Shown here in pieces: positions 15,923 through 23,721 of a stretch of DNA of 52,194 bases. This DNA is from Deferribacteraceae bacterium UBA6793. GTDB lineage: Bacteria > Chrysiogenota > Deferribacteres > Deferribacterales > Geovibrionaceae. The translations under genes and the position numbers were made by a program. A model generated the notes under the pieces. That model was not told the origin of the DNA. It made no database searches and was given only the letters and a program-made list of their open reading frames with translations. The stretch covers positions 1 to 52,194 of the forward strand of contig DKFP01000013.1 of assembly GCA_002452405.1 (NCBI GenBank), given 5' to 3'. Position 1 is the first letter of the stretch. Each line of letters begins with the position of its first letter.

Positions 15923-16951
15923 TTACTCCTGTGACGTAAAATCAAGGAGAATGTTCCCACCCTCAAGTTTAGATGCCGTAAACCCGTATTCTTTCTGTAT
16001 TCCCTGAAGTTTTTTGACTAGCATATCCGGAGAAACGTATATCTCTGCTTCGATGTCCAGTGATTTTTCAGCGAAGCCTTTTATGCTGTAATTTGTTATG
16101 AATGTCTTTCTTTTCAGTGTCTCCATGAGGTTTTTTGGGGTTGCAAAGTTAGCGTAGTTAGCCGCAGTAAGGGTTATTTTCGTCAGTTCCCTGTCGAGCG
16201 AGGGTGCCGGGATAGCTCCTTCACGAACGGAATAGAGCGCAAGGTCCATTGCGTTATAAAGTGCCGATGCGACACATGATGTTTCAGACTGTCCGGATCC
16301 GTCGCCGGAAGTTTTCACAGGGCTGTATTCTTTAGCTTTTCCTGCGACACGGATGCTCACTGTTGCTGTGCATTTTCCACCGTTTGCGGCAGTTTCAGCT
16401 TTTATATCGAAAAGATACTGTGCTTTTGAGTTCTGGAACGCTTCGTAAACAAGATCCGGCAGGGCGCTGTCAGCCACTGTGGCGAGGAAATCCAGCTGAT
16501 ATTTTGTGCTGAACGAATTCTTTTTCAGGGCGTTTGTTATCGCCGCATTGTTTTCATAGTTGTCGTGTGCTTCATCTATTACATATACGGCGTTGTCGGT
16601 TCTTGATTTTATCATATAGGCGACGTCTGCAAGGCTCAGTTTGTCCACGTCCGCAATGACGGAATAGGTTATGGTGCCGTGACTGTATCTCCGGTCAACT
16701 ATTTTGTAGCTTCTGATAAATTTCAGATATTCAGACGTTATCTCAGGCATATCAGAACCCGGCTGGTCTTCCTGTTGTCTGGAAAAATAGTTGTAAAGGG
16801 CGTTGAGCAACGCTCCGGTCTTTGCTGATGAATCCGCCTGTTTTATGTTGTCACCATGAACTGTAACGGTGGATGAACCGTTAACCACCATAGCGTATGC
16901 GTTTATGCTGAAAAGCAGAACGGCTGTCGCCGTCATAAGAACCTTATTCAT
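15923..16951 (-). CDS. Exported protein of unknown function, coupled to lptD
   Basis: A 342-residue protein with a signal peptide (about 1-20, ending NAYAMV). The N-terminal part (NGSSTVTVHGDNIKQADSSA followed by a helix) resembles the small alpha/beta module seen in FlgT and some LPS-associated lipoproteins, but the resemblance is weak. No lipobox is present: the signal peptide ends in Ala rather than Cys. Its ATG overlaps the lptD stop by eight bases, so it is translated with LptD and may act in the periplasm on the same process. I do not recognise the family. Confidence 0.75.
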   Translation of the reverse strand: MNKVLMTATAVLLFSINAYAMVVNGSSTVTVHGDNIKQADSSAKTGALLNALYNYFSRQQEDQPGSDMPEITSEYLKFIRSYKIVDRRYSHGTITYSVIADVDKLSLADVAYMIKSRTDNAVYVIDEAHDNYENNAAITNALKKNSFSTKYQLDFLATVADSALPDLVYEAFQNSKAQYLFDIKAETAANGGKCTATVSIRVAGKAKEYSPVKTSGDGSGQSETSCVASALYNAMDLALYSVREGAIPAPSLDRELTKITLTAANYANFATPKNLMETLKRKTFITNYSIKGFAEKSLDIEAEIYVSPDMLVKKLQGIQKEYGFTASKLEGGNILLDFTSQE

Positions 16952-19124
16952 TGTTGTCTCCGTTCTCCGATGTGGTCGCTGTGTATACGGAAGAGGTATA
17001 TTTGCCCAGACCTCTCAGTCCAAGCGTGAGCATAACTATGTGTTCAACGTCGCTTTCATTGCTGACTGTGACGTCTTTGATCTCGGTTTTTCTTTTGTAT
17101 GAAACGCCTGCTTCCCAGCATTCGCTCTTGTAAAGCAGGTTTACGGAATCGTCAACGGATGATCCCGCCTTCCATGACAGCTTGTTGTTCCAGCCGGAGC
17201 TGGTTCTGCTGTATGAGAGGTCGTATTTAGGTGTAGTATAGGTTACAGTTCCCTGAATGGTAGTGTTTTTATCGTCGCTGGTCTCTTTGTCATAAGCAAA
17301 TTTGCCGGAAATTATAAATTTTCCTGCGGATAAGCTCAGACGGGTGAGAAGGAAGTCGGCATCCTTTTCATAGTAGTTGTATTCGTGTTCGAAATAACTG
17401 TAAAAGCCACCGGTCGTATAGAGTTCCATCTTCGTTACAAGTGGTTCGTATCGGTGATCCTGACGGGTCATTTCATAACCCTGAACGTTTTCAAGTTTCA
17501 GCATCCAGTCGGGCGCTTTAAAGTAGTTTTTTAATGAATATGAGTAGTTTCTGGTTTCCTCAATGATATCCTGATCTATGTAGTCGAACAGGTTTGTCTG
17601 GTCAACATCGGGTGTCTGGACGTATCTCAGCGTGTTGTATATGGAGTGGCGGAATCCATTGTAATTTTTGAAAATTTCTGCAAATGCGAAAGAATAGTCT
17701 ATGGTGTACATCCGCCTTGTTATTGAATTGTCATCAACGTCAAGGTATGCCAGCCCGGAATGTCTGTCGGTATTTGGCATCTCCATCTCGTAATTGCTGT
17801 CGAAATCGTACCATCTTGTGTAGTAGCCTTTGACAGACGGCGTGAACGTACCGACATAAACCGGAATGGGTTTGTAAAACATCAGGGTTGCATGGTCTCT
17901 TGTATAGTCCAGCTTTTTATGCTCGTTGGTGTCTGTTGCGTAGTTGTATATAAATTTGGTGTTGCGCACCTCGTCGTGTGCGGCATAGTATCTGACGTTC
18001 ACAGGAGCGAACGATATATCTTTTTCCGCAGAGATCGACGGACGCAGGTATGTATGCTCTTTCAGGTATGTGCTGGTGATGGTGTACGACATAATATCAT
18101 TGTATTTCAATGTCATATCACTGTATTTGGTATTATAGAGCAACTGCACGCTGTTATAATACGTTTCGTCCTCATTGTCATAGTTTTGAGCTATGGAGTA
18201 GTCTTCATAATCGTCCTGATAACTGTAGTCCGAGACTGCTTCGAGGTCGATTTTCAGCCTGAGCTTGTCGGTTATGGCTATGTTAGACTTGTTGTATATA
18301 AAAAATCGCCCTGATTCTCTTTCAGGTCCAGTGACCTGCGTTTCTTCCGAAGGAGATTTTCTGTCTTTCGCAACGTATTCGAAATAGTTGTATATATTGC
18401 TGTTTGTGCTGGGTTTCATGCGAAACTCATTGGCGTACAGCGTATTTTCGTTCTGAGACAAGGTCGCGGCAAAGGTTGTGTCCTTGTCCACGTCTATGTT
18501 ATAGAAGAATTTAGGTTGGATAAAAGCGCCCAAAGTGGAGCTGTATCCCAGCTTAGGCACAAGAAAGCCTGTCTCTCTTTCACTTTTTATTGGATATATA
18601 ATATAAGGAGAATAGAACACAGGAACGCTTTTCGCCCACCCCGCAACGTTGAAAGCGGAAAAGTAGCCGCCGACGTCTATCTTGGCTGACGATGCTGAAA
18701 GAGACCATGCCGGATCGTCACCGGAGCAGGTTGTAAATGTGGTATCATACAATTTATATGAGTTTTTGCCGGTTTTATGGACTTCGTCTGCTTTGAACCA
18801 GTTATAGGGCTGGACAAACGCATCCGCCTGATAAAACTTTCCGGTTTCTGTCTGCGTATCGTATTCCATACGCTGGCAGTCGACAGTTTCGTCAGCTTCC
18901 GTCATGCGCACATTGCCCGTCGCCTCCATATATCCTCTGTCCTTATAATATAGGAGATCGTCGGACGTGAGAGTACGTTCGCCCTGAAAAACCTTTACGT
19001 TGCCTGTGGCGTGGTAAAAGTTCTGATCGGACGAATCGACCTTGTCAGCTTCGATGGTGACGTTCTCTGCGGCGTAGGACGCCATGCAGAGGCAAACAAT
19101 CATAATGGAGAGAATAACTTTCAC
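16944..19124 (-). CDS. lptD: LPS-assembly outer-membrane protein LptD
   Basis: A 726-residue protein that inserts lipopolysaccharide into the outer membrane. After a signal peptide (about 1-18, ending ASYA) comes an OstA/LptA-like beta-jellyroll (roughly 20-120, with TIEADKVDSSDQNFYHATGN) and then a long barrel rich in aromatic alternating strands. The start is probably GTG at 19124: an AAGGA lies six bases upstream and the GTG overlaps the folC stop as GTGA. An ATG at 19181 would lie inside folC. It is slightly shorter than E. coli LptD (784), and the cysteine pattern for its disulfides is not obvious. Confidence 0.9.
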   Translation of the reverse strand: MKVILSIMIVCLCMASYAAENVTIEADKVDSSDQNFYHATGNVKVFQGERTLTSDDLLYYKDRGYMEATGNVRMTEADETVDCQRMEYDTQTETGKFYQADAFVQPYNWFKADEVHKTGKNSYKLYDTTFTTCSGDDPAWSLSASSAKIDVGGYFSAFNVAGWAKSVPVFYSPYIIYPIKSERETGFLVPKLGYSSTLGAFIQPKFFYNIDVDKDTTFAATLSQNENTLYANEFRMKPSTNSNIYNYFEYVAKDRKSPSEETQVTGPERESGRFFIYNKSNIAITDKLRLKIDLEAVSDYSYQDDYEDYSIAQNYDNEDETYYNSVQLLYNTKYSDMTLKYNDIMSYTITSTYLKEHTYLRPSISAEKDISFAPVNVRYYAAHDEVRNTKFIYNYATDTNEHKKLDYTRDHATLMFYKPIPVYVGTFTPSVKGYYTRWYDFDSNYEMEMPNTDRHSGLAYLDVDDNSITRRMYTIDYSFAFAEIFKNYNGFRHSIYNTLRYVQTPDVDQTNLFDYIDQDIIEETRNYSYSLKNYFKAPDWMLKLENVQGYEMTRQDHRYEPLVTKMELYTTGGFYSYFEHEYNYYEKDADFLLTRLSLSAGKFIISGKFAYDKETSDDKNTTIQGTVTYTTPKYDLSYSRTSSGWNNKLSWKAGSSVDDSVNLLYKSECWEAGVSYKRKTEIKDVTVSNESDVEHIVMLTLGLRGLGKYTSSVYTATTSENGDNNE

Positions 19125-20254
19125 TTGCTGTCCTTGACCAGTATTTCCCTTACCGCTGCACAAAGATACAGCGAACCGCATACGAGTATATCAGTATTTC
19201 GGTTAAGTTCAACGGCTAATTTGACAGCATCCAGCACATTCGCGCGCTTTGATATATTTACGTTTAAGTTATTGACGTCAATGCTTCTTTCATTATCTGG
19301 TATCTGTGTTACGATGATATCCGACGCAACTGATTTAAGTATATTTATATGTTTTTGCGCATCCCTGTCCCTTGTGCAGGAAAAGATGATTACAGGCGCT
19401 TTGCCACGATACGACTGCGCAAGTTTAACAAGCCCGTCCTCGTTGTGGGCACCGTCCAGAACAAATCTTCCGAATCGCTCCATTCTGCACATTGGCAGTT
19501 TGAGGTCATCCGGCACACCGCCTTTGCAGATATGGTCGCAGACCGCTTCCGCAAGCCGCAGATTGTTAGAATAAGGGTCTTCAAATCCTAAGTACGGGGT
19601 ATCTGAATATTCCGGTTCAACGACGGTTCTGTCCTGAAACTGCTCGTAAACGTGACTGCGCACCTCGTCATTGTTCTTTCCGAGGAAAAATACTGGGTTA
19701 TCCTTTATTATAGCCAGTTTTTCGTTTGCTATTGTGATGATGTCGTTTCCGAGATATTCTGTGTGATCCATAGATATGCTTGTTATAACAGGTATTTTCT
19801 TATCAAGTATGTTGGTGGAGTCAAAACGTCCGCCGAGTCCTGTTTCTATGACTGCTGTATCAATACTCTTATCCTTATAATAATAGAATGCCATGAGAGT
19901 CAGTGTTTCAAAATAGGATAATGTATATTTTATCACAGCAGGTTCAACAATTAAGAACAGACGGTCAAAATCATTTGCCGATATGTCTTCGCCGTTCAGC
20001 TTTATGCGCTCGCGCACGTTTAATATATGAGGAGAGGTGAACAGCCCGGTAGAATGACCTCTGAAGCGCAGTATCTGGTCTATGAAATAAGATGTGCTGC
20101 CTTTCCCGTTGGTTCCTGCAATGTGTATGATGTTTCTGGCGATATTGTCTGCGATGCCGAGTGATTTCACGGCGTTTCGGATACGGTTAAGGGTGAGCTC
20201 AAGATTTTTGAACTCACCCTTTTTTTTAAAGAATATTTCGAAGAGGGTTGGCAT
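19121..20254 (-). CDS. folC: Folylpolyglutamate synthase / dihydrofolate synthase FolC
   Basis: A 377-residue Mur-ligase-type enzyme that adds glutamate to dihydropteroate or folates using ATP. The P-loop GTNGKGS is at 47-53, followed by TSPHILNVRERI and the ETGLGGRFDSTN motif near 140. It is shorter than the usual 420-430 residues, mainly in the C-terminal domain, but ends normally. Its ATG overlaps the accD stop by one base (TAATG), and its stop overlaps the GTG of lptD. Folate and LPS genes are therefore translationally linked. Confidence 0.93.
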   Translation of the reverse strand: MPTLFEIFFKKKGEFKNLELTLNRIRNAVKSLGIADNIARNIIHIAGTNGKGSTSYFIDQILRFRGHSTGLFTSPHILNVRERIKLNGEDISANDFDRLFLIVEPAVIKYTLSYFETLTLMAFYYYKDKSIDTAVIETGLGGRFDSTNILDKKIPVITSISMDHTEYLGNDIITIANEKLAIIKDNPVFFLGKNNDEVRSHVYEQFQDRTVVEPEYSDTPYLGFEDPYSNNLRLAEAVCDHICKGGVPDDLKLPMCRMERFGRFVLDGAHNEDGLVKLAQSYRGKAPVIIFSCTRDRDAQKHINILKSVASDIIVTQIPDNERSIDVNNLNVNISKRANVLDAVKLAVELNRNTDILVCGSLYLCAAVREILVKDSK

Positions 20255-21105
20255 TAGCCAAAAAATTCCAGAACCTTGGAAATGCCTGATTTCCAGTCCT
20301 GTCTGTGAAGAACCATGTCCACCATTCCGTGTTCGAGGAGGAACTCGGAACGTTGAAACCCTTCGGGAAGGGTCTGACGGATGGTTTGTTCGATAACTCT
20401 GGGACCTGCAAAACAGATCAGTGCACCCGGTTCAGCGATATTGATATCGCCGAGCATGGCATAGCTTGCTGTTACACCGCCTGTTGTGGGGTCTGTGAGC
20501 AATGAGATATGTCCAAGTCCTTTCTGGCGCAGTTTAACCAGCGCGGCAGATGTTTTCGCCATCTGCATGAGCGAAAGGATACTCTCCTGCATCCTTGCAC
20601 CGCCTGAACAGCTTATGGTAATGACGTGAGTATTTTTTTCGATGGCGCTTTCAACAAGTCTGACTATCTTTTCGCCGACAACGCTACCCATACTTCCTCC
20701 GAGGAAACCGAACTCGATACCTCCAATGTGTACAGGTTTGTCGTTTATGCGGGCGATACCGGAAACGAAAGCGTCGTTCATGCCCATTTTTTTAACAGCG
20801 GCTTTAACTCTGTCAGGATATTTTTTTGAATCTTTGAATTTGAGCGGGTCGAGGGATTTCAGGTTTTCATCAATCTCCTGAAATGTGCCGGGGTCTATTA
20901 TGATGTCTATTTTCTCCCTGACGGTGATAGGGAAGTGCTTTCCGCACTTGGGGCAAGTCTGGAGAGCTTTGGCTACTTCTTTGTGGTAGTTTATTTCTCC
21001 GCATCCGCTGCATTTCAGCCAGAGTTTTTCGTCAATCTCCTTTCGCTGCTGGTCGGGAGTAGTGACTTTCTGGACTTTATCGCGTAAAAAATCTCTGATG
21101 CCCAT
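20254..21105 (-). CDS. accD: Acetyl-CoA carboxylase carboxyltransferase subunit beta
   Basis: A 283-residue subunit that, with AccA, moves the carboxyl group from biotin to acetyl-CoA to make malonyl-CoA. A zinc ribbon (about 32-54) has the cysteines of KCSGCGE and CPKCGKHF. The crotonase-like fold follows, with SCSGGARMQE and TDPTTGGVTASYA. The start at 21105 has GGAG five bases upstream; an ATG eight codons earlier lacks one. accA and the biotin subunits are not in the window. accD followed by folC is a common pairing in bacteria. Confidence 0.94.
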   Translation of the reverse strand: MGIRDFLRDKVQKVTTPDQQRKEIDEKLWLKCSGCGEINYHKEVAKALQTCPKCGKHFPITVREKIDIIIDPGTFQEIDENLKSLDPLKFKDSKKYPDRVKAAVKKMGMNDAFVSGIARINDKPVHIGGIEFGFLGGSMGSVVGEKIVRLVESAIEKNTHVITISCSGGARMQESILSLMQMAKTSAALVKLRQKGLGHISLLTDPTTGGVTASYAMLGDINIAEPGALICFAGPRVIEQTIRQTLPEGFQRSEFLLEHGMVDMVLHRQDWKSGISKVLEFFG

Positions 21106-21162
21106 ATTTTCTCCGTGTTTGTGTGTCAATTAAGCATAATGAATACGGTATCTGAAAGTTGA

Positions 21163-21191
21163 ATAATAAAACTGTTCCTATTTTTTTGCAA
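21163..21191 (-). promoter_or_regulatory. Internal sigma70-type promoter upstream of accD
   Basis: On the minus strand TTGCAA (21191-21186), 17 bases and TATTAT (21168-21163), in the only sizeable gap (98 bases) of the run from pdxA to the DHH gene. It would allow accD-folC-lptD to be expressed apart from pdxA-rsmA. Confidence 0.5.
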
Positions 21192-21203
21192 ATGTTTTCT
21201 TTT

Positions 21204-21821
21204 TTACCTGAAAATATGGAATGTTTGTCGATGTTGTGTGAATAGCTGCGCAGGTGTGCATATGTTTTCGTTAGCTAATTTCTTCAAACAGATACAGAGG
21301 AGGAGCGCGGTATGTGCGGCGTCAAACAGGGCCCGGTGACGATAGGTATCGGGAAGTGGAATTTTCATGTCGAAATGATGGATAAGACTGTCAAGGGAAT
21401 AGCTCTTTAATCCTTTTTCAGCAGCTCTTGATAATTTTACAGTATCAATTACACAGTTGAGTCCGAAAGGAATCCCTTTCTCCTCAAGGTGATGGGCTAC
21501 GAAGGCACAGTCAAACCCTGCGTTGTGGGCTGCGACTATACTGCTTCCGGCGAAGTCGAGAAACTGCGGAAGTACCTCGTATGCTTCCGGTTTATCCGCG
21601 ACCATGCGGGTGTTTATCCCGTGTATGGCATACGCCTGATAAGGGATGTCCGTCTTGGGGTTTATGAGAGAACTGAAAGTGTCCTGAAGGTCAACAATGA
21701 GTCCTGGTTTGACCTTAACTGCGGCTATTTCCACCAGCCTTGCGCCCTTTACAGGGGACATTCCGGTGGTTTCGGTGTCAAACACCGTAAAGGTCATATC
21801 CGAAAAATCAGTGTTGCGCAT
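21204..21821 (-). CDS. DnaQ-family 3'-5' exonuclease (Pol III epsilon-like)
   Basis: A DEDDh exonuclease of about 205 residues. Exo I is FDTETTG near the N-terminus, Exo II is AHNAGFDCAF and Exo III is YRHRALFDA, supplying the acidic residues and the general-base His. It lacks a fused helicase, UvrC or polymerase domain, so it could be a stand-alone proofreading or repair nuclease rather than the main epsilon subunit. The start at 21821 overlaps rsmA by 14 bases; a shorter form from 21797 is also possible. Confidence 0.85.
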   Translation of the reverse strand: MRNTDFSDMTFTVFDTETTGMSPVKGARLVEIAAVKVKPGLIVDLQDTFSSLINPKTDIPYQAYAIHGINTRMVADKPEAYEVLPQFLDFAGSSIVAAHNAGFDCAFVAHHLEEKGIPFGLNCVIDTVKLSRAAEKGLKSYSLDSLIHHFDMKIPLPDTYRHRALFDAAHTALLLCICLKKLANENICTPAQLFTQHRQTFHIFR

Positions 21822-22620
21822 CGTATGTCTCAAACAGGCGGATGAAATCGGCAAGGGTCATCTGTTCTCCGCGGATGTTCTGCGCAAGTCCCGCTTTTTC
21901 CAGGATTTCTTCAATGTTTTCAATACTCTTCATAAGGTTGTTTTTAAGCGTTTTACGTTTCAGTACAAAAGAGCTGCGCACCATATTAAGGAACCGCTGT
22001 TCGCGCTCTATGTCGAAATGCCGTTCTCTTGGGTAGAACTCCAGAACGGTCGAGCGTACCTTTGTGTTTGGCCAGAACTGACCGCCGGATATCTCTTTCA
22101 GCTTTTTCATGGTGAAGAAATATGAGGATATAACTGACAGCGATGAGTATTCCTTGCAGTTTGGTTTGGCGTTTATCCTGTCGGCAACCTCTTTCTGGAA
22201 CATGAAGGTCATTTTTTCTATGCGGTGGAAGAATTTGACACAGTGCATAAGTATTTCCACCGAAACGTTATACGGCAGGTTGCCTGCGAAGGCTATTTTG
22301 CCTTCGGGAAGCTGTGACTCCTCTATCAGCATGAAGTCCGAGTGTATCAGTTTGAACTTGGGATATATGAAAAGATATCTCGGCAGGAATTTTGCGAGGT
22401 CTTCGTCAATTTCCACAGATGTCACGCGCGTACCTTTTTCCAGCATGGCTATAGTGAGCACTCCGCATCCGGGACCTATCTCAACCACGTTTTTGCACTC
22501 GGCATCGGCAAGTGACTGGGCGATGTCGTCAATTGTGTGTCTGCTGGTCAGGAAGTGCTGACCGAACTTTTTTTTCGTATATCCGTATTCGTTCTTATAA
22601 ATATCAAGCAAGTCGAGCAT
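21808..22620 (-). CDS. rsmA: 16S rRNA dimethyladenosine transferase RsmA (KsgA)
   Basis: A 270-residue S-adenosylmethionine methyltransferase that dimethylates two adjacent adenines near the 3' end of 16S rRNA. KKFGQHFLTS opens the protein, the SAM site EIGPGCG is at 47-53 and the catalytic NLPY at 114-117. The C-terminal helical domain is present. It overlaps pdxA by 17 bases, the same neighbour pair as in E. coli. Confidence 0.95.
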   Translation of the reverse strand: MLDLLDIYKNEYGYTKKKFGQHFLTSRHTIDDIAQSLADAECKNVVEIGPGCGVLTIAMLEKGTRVTSVEIDEDLAKFLPRYLFIYPKFKLIHSDFMLIEESQLPEGKIAFAGNLPYNVSVEILMHCVKFFHRIEKMTFMFQKEVADRINAKPNCKEYSSLSVISSYFFTMKKLKEISGGQFWPNTKVRSTVLEFYPRERHFDIEREQRFLNMVRSSFVLKRKTLKNNLMKSIENIEEILEKAGLAQNIRGEQMTLADFIRLFETYDAQH

Positions 22621-23566
22621 TTTTCACCATTTCCGCTGCCACTTCTGAGGCTCTTTTTATACTGGTGCAGGAGGCTATACCCTTGCCCGCTATGTCGAAG
22701 GCAGTTCCGTGGTCAACGGAGGTTCTTATTATGGGCAGGTTCAGGGTCACGTTTACCGCGTTGCCGAATGATTCCATCTTGACGGGGATAAGCCCCTGAT
22801 CGTGATACATTACCACCACAAAGTCATATTCGCCTTTAGCCGCTTTAACGAACAGCGAATCGGCGGGGAAGGGACCATCAACGTCGATTCCTTCCGCCTG
22901 TGCAATCTCAACTACGGGTGAGATAAGGGTTATCTCTTCGTCACCCAGTGCGCCGTTATCGCCGGCATGTGGGTTGAGTCCGCATACTGCTATTTTCGGT
23001 CTGCGTTTGCCGCAGAAAAACTGTCCAGCGGAGTTCGCATTGAGAATGGCGTTCATGATTGCTTTTTCATCAAGTTTATCAATCAGCTGCTCCATGGGGA
23101 CGTGTGTTGTTGCGAGAACGCATCTCACCTTGTCGCCCACCATAAGCATTGAGAAATGTCGTGATTTAGTGAGATATCCGAGAAATTCCGTGTGTCCGGG
23201 GAAGTTATAGCCGCCTTCTTTGATTGATGCTTTGTTTATGGGGCAGGTGACAACTGCATCCGCCTCACCGTTTTGCACCATTCGCACCGCTTTTTCAACG
23301 AAAAGCATGGACGCTTTACCGTATTCGGGCTTTATGACGCCATATTCAATATCGAACGTCAGCTTTTCATCCGGCTCAACAATAGTGAGTTGCGGCATGG
23401 TTTTTTTCAGCAGCGTTTCATATGTATGTCTTATAATATATTCGTAAGACACAAGAATAACTTCGTATTCATCGTTCTGTGTTATGCTTTCGGCAAATTT
23501 ACAGGCTATTTCCGCGCCTATTCCGGCGGGGTCGCCCGTTGTTATGGCAAGTTTAATCTTATTCAT
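22604..23566 (-). CDS. pdxA: 4-hydroxythreonine-4-phosphate dehydrogenase PdxA
   Basis: A 320-residue enzyme of the DXP-dependent pathway to pyridoxal phosphate; it oxidises 4-phosphohydroxythreonine with NAD and a divalent metal. The N-terminus ITTGDPAGIG is diagnostic, along with PGHTEFLGY, the metal His in TTHVPM and YHDQGLIPVK. The start at 23566 puts the conserved motif about eight residues in, as in the family, though no good Shine-Dalgarno precedes it. An ATG 12 codons earlier is the alternative. It heads the long minus-strand run. Confidence 0.93.
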   Translation of the reverse strand: MNKIKLAITTGDPAGIGAEIACKFAESITQNDEYEVILVSYEYIIRHTYETLLKKTMPQLTIVEPDEKLTFDIEYGVIKPEYGKASMLFVEKAVRMVQNGEADAVVTCPINKASIKEGGYNFPGHTEFLGYLTKSRHFSMLMVGDKVRCVLATTHVPMEQLIDKLDEKAIMNAILNANSAGQFFCGKRRPKIAVCGLNPHAGDNGALGDEEITLISPVVEIAQAEGIDVDGPFPADSLFVKAAKGEYDFVVVMYHDQGLIPVKMESFGNAVNVTLNLPIIRTSVDHGTAFDIAGKGIASCTSIKRASEVAAEMVKNARLA

Positions 23567-23721
23567 AAGCGGAAGGATATAGCATCCGCCCTTTGGTTTC
23601 AAGAGTTAAAAACTTGCGCAAAAATATCCTCTAGATATTATATGTAGTATTTGAAATGAAAGATAAAAGTCTGTAAGATAGTACGCCCGATGCCATAACA
23701 GGCAGCAGGGAAGGAGATAAA

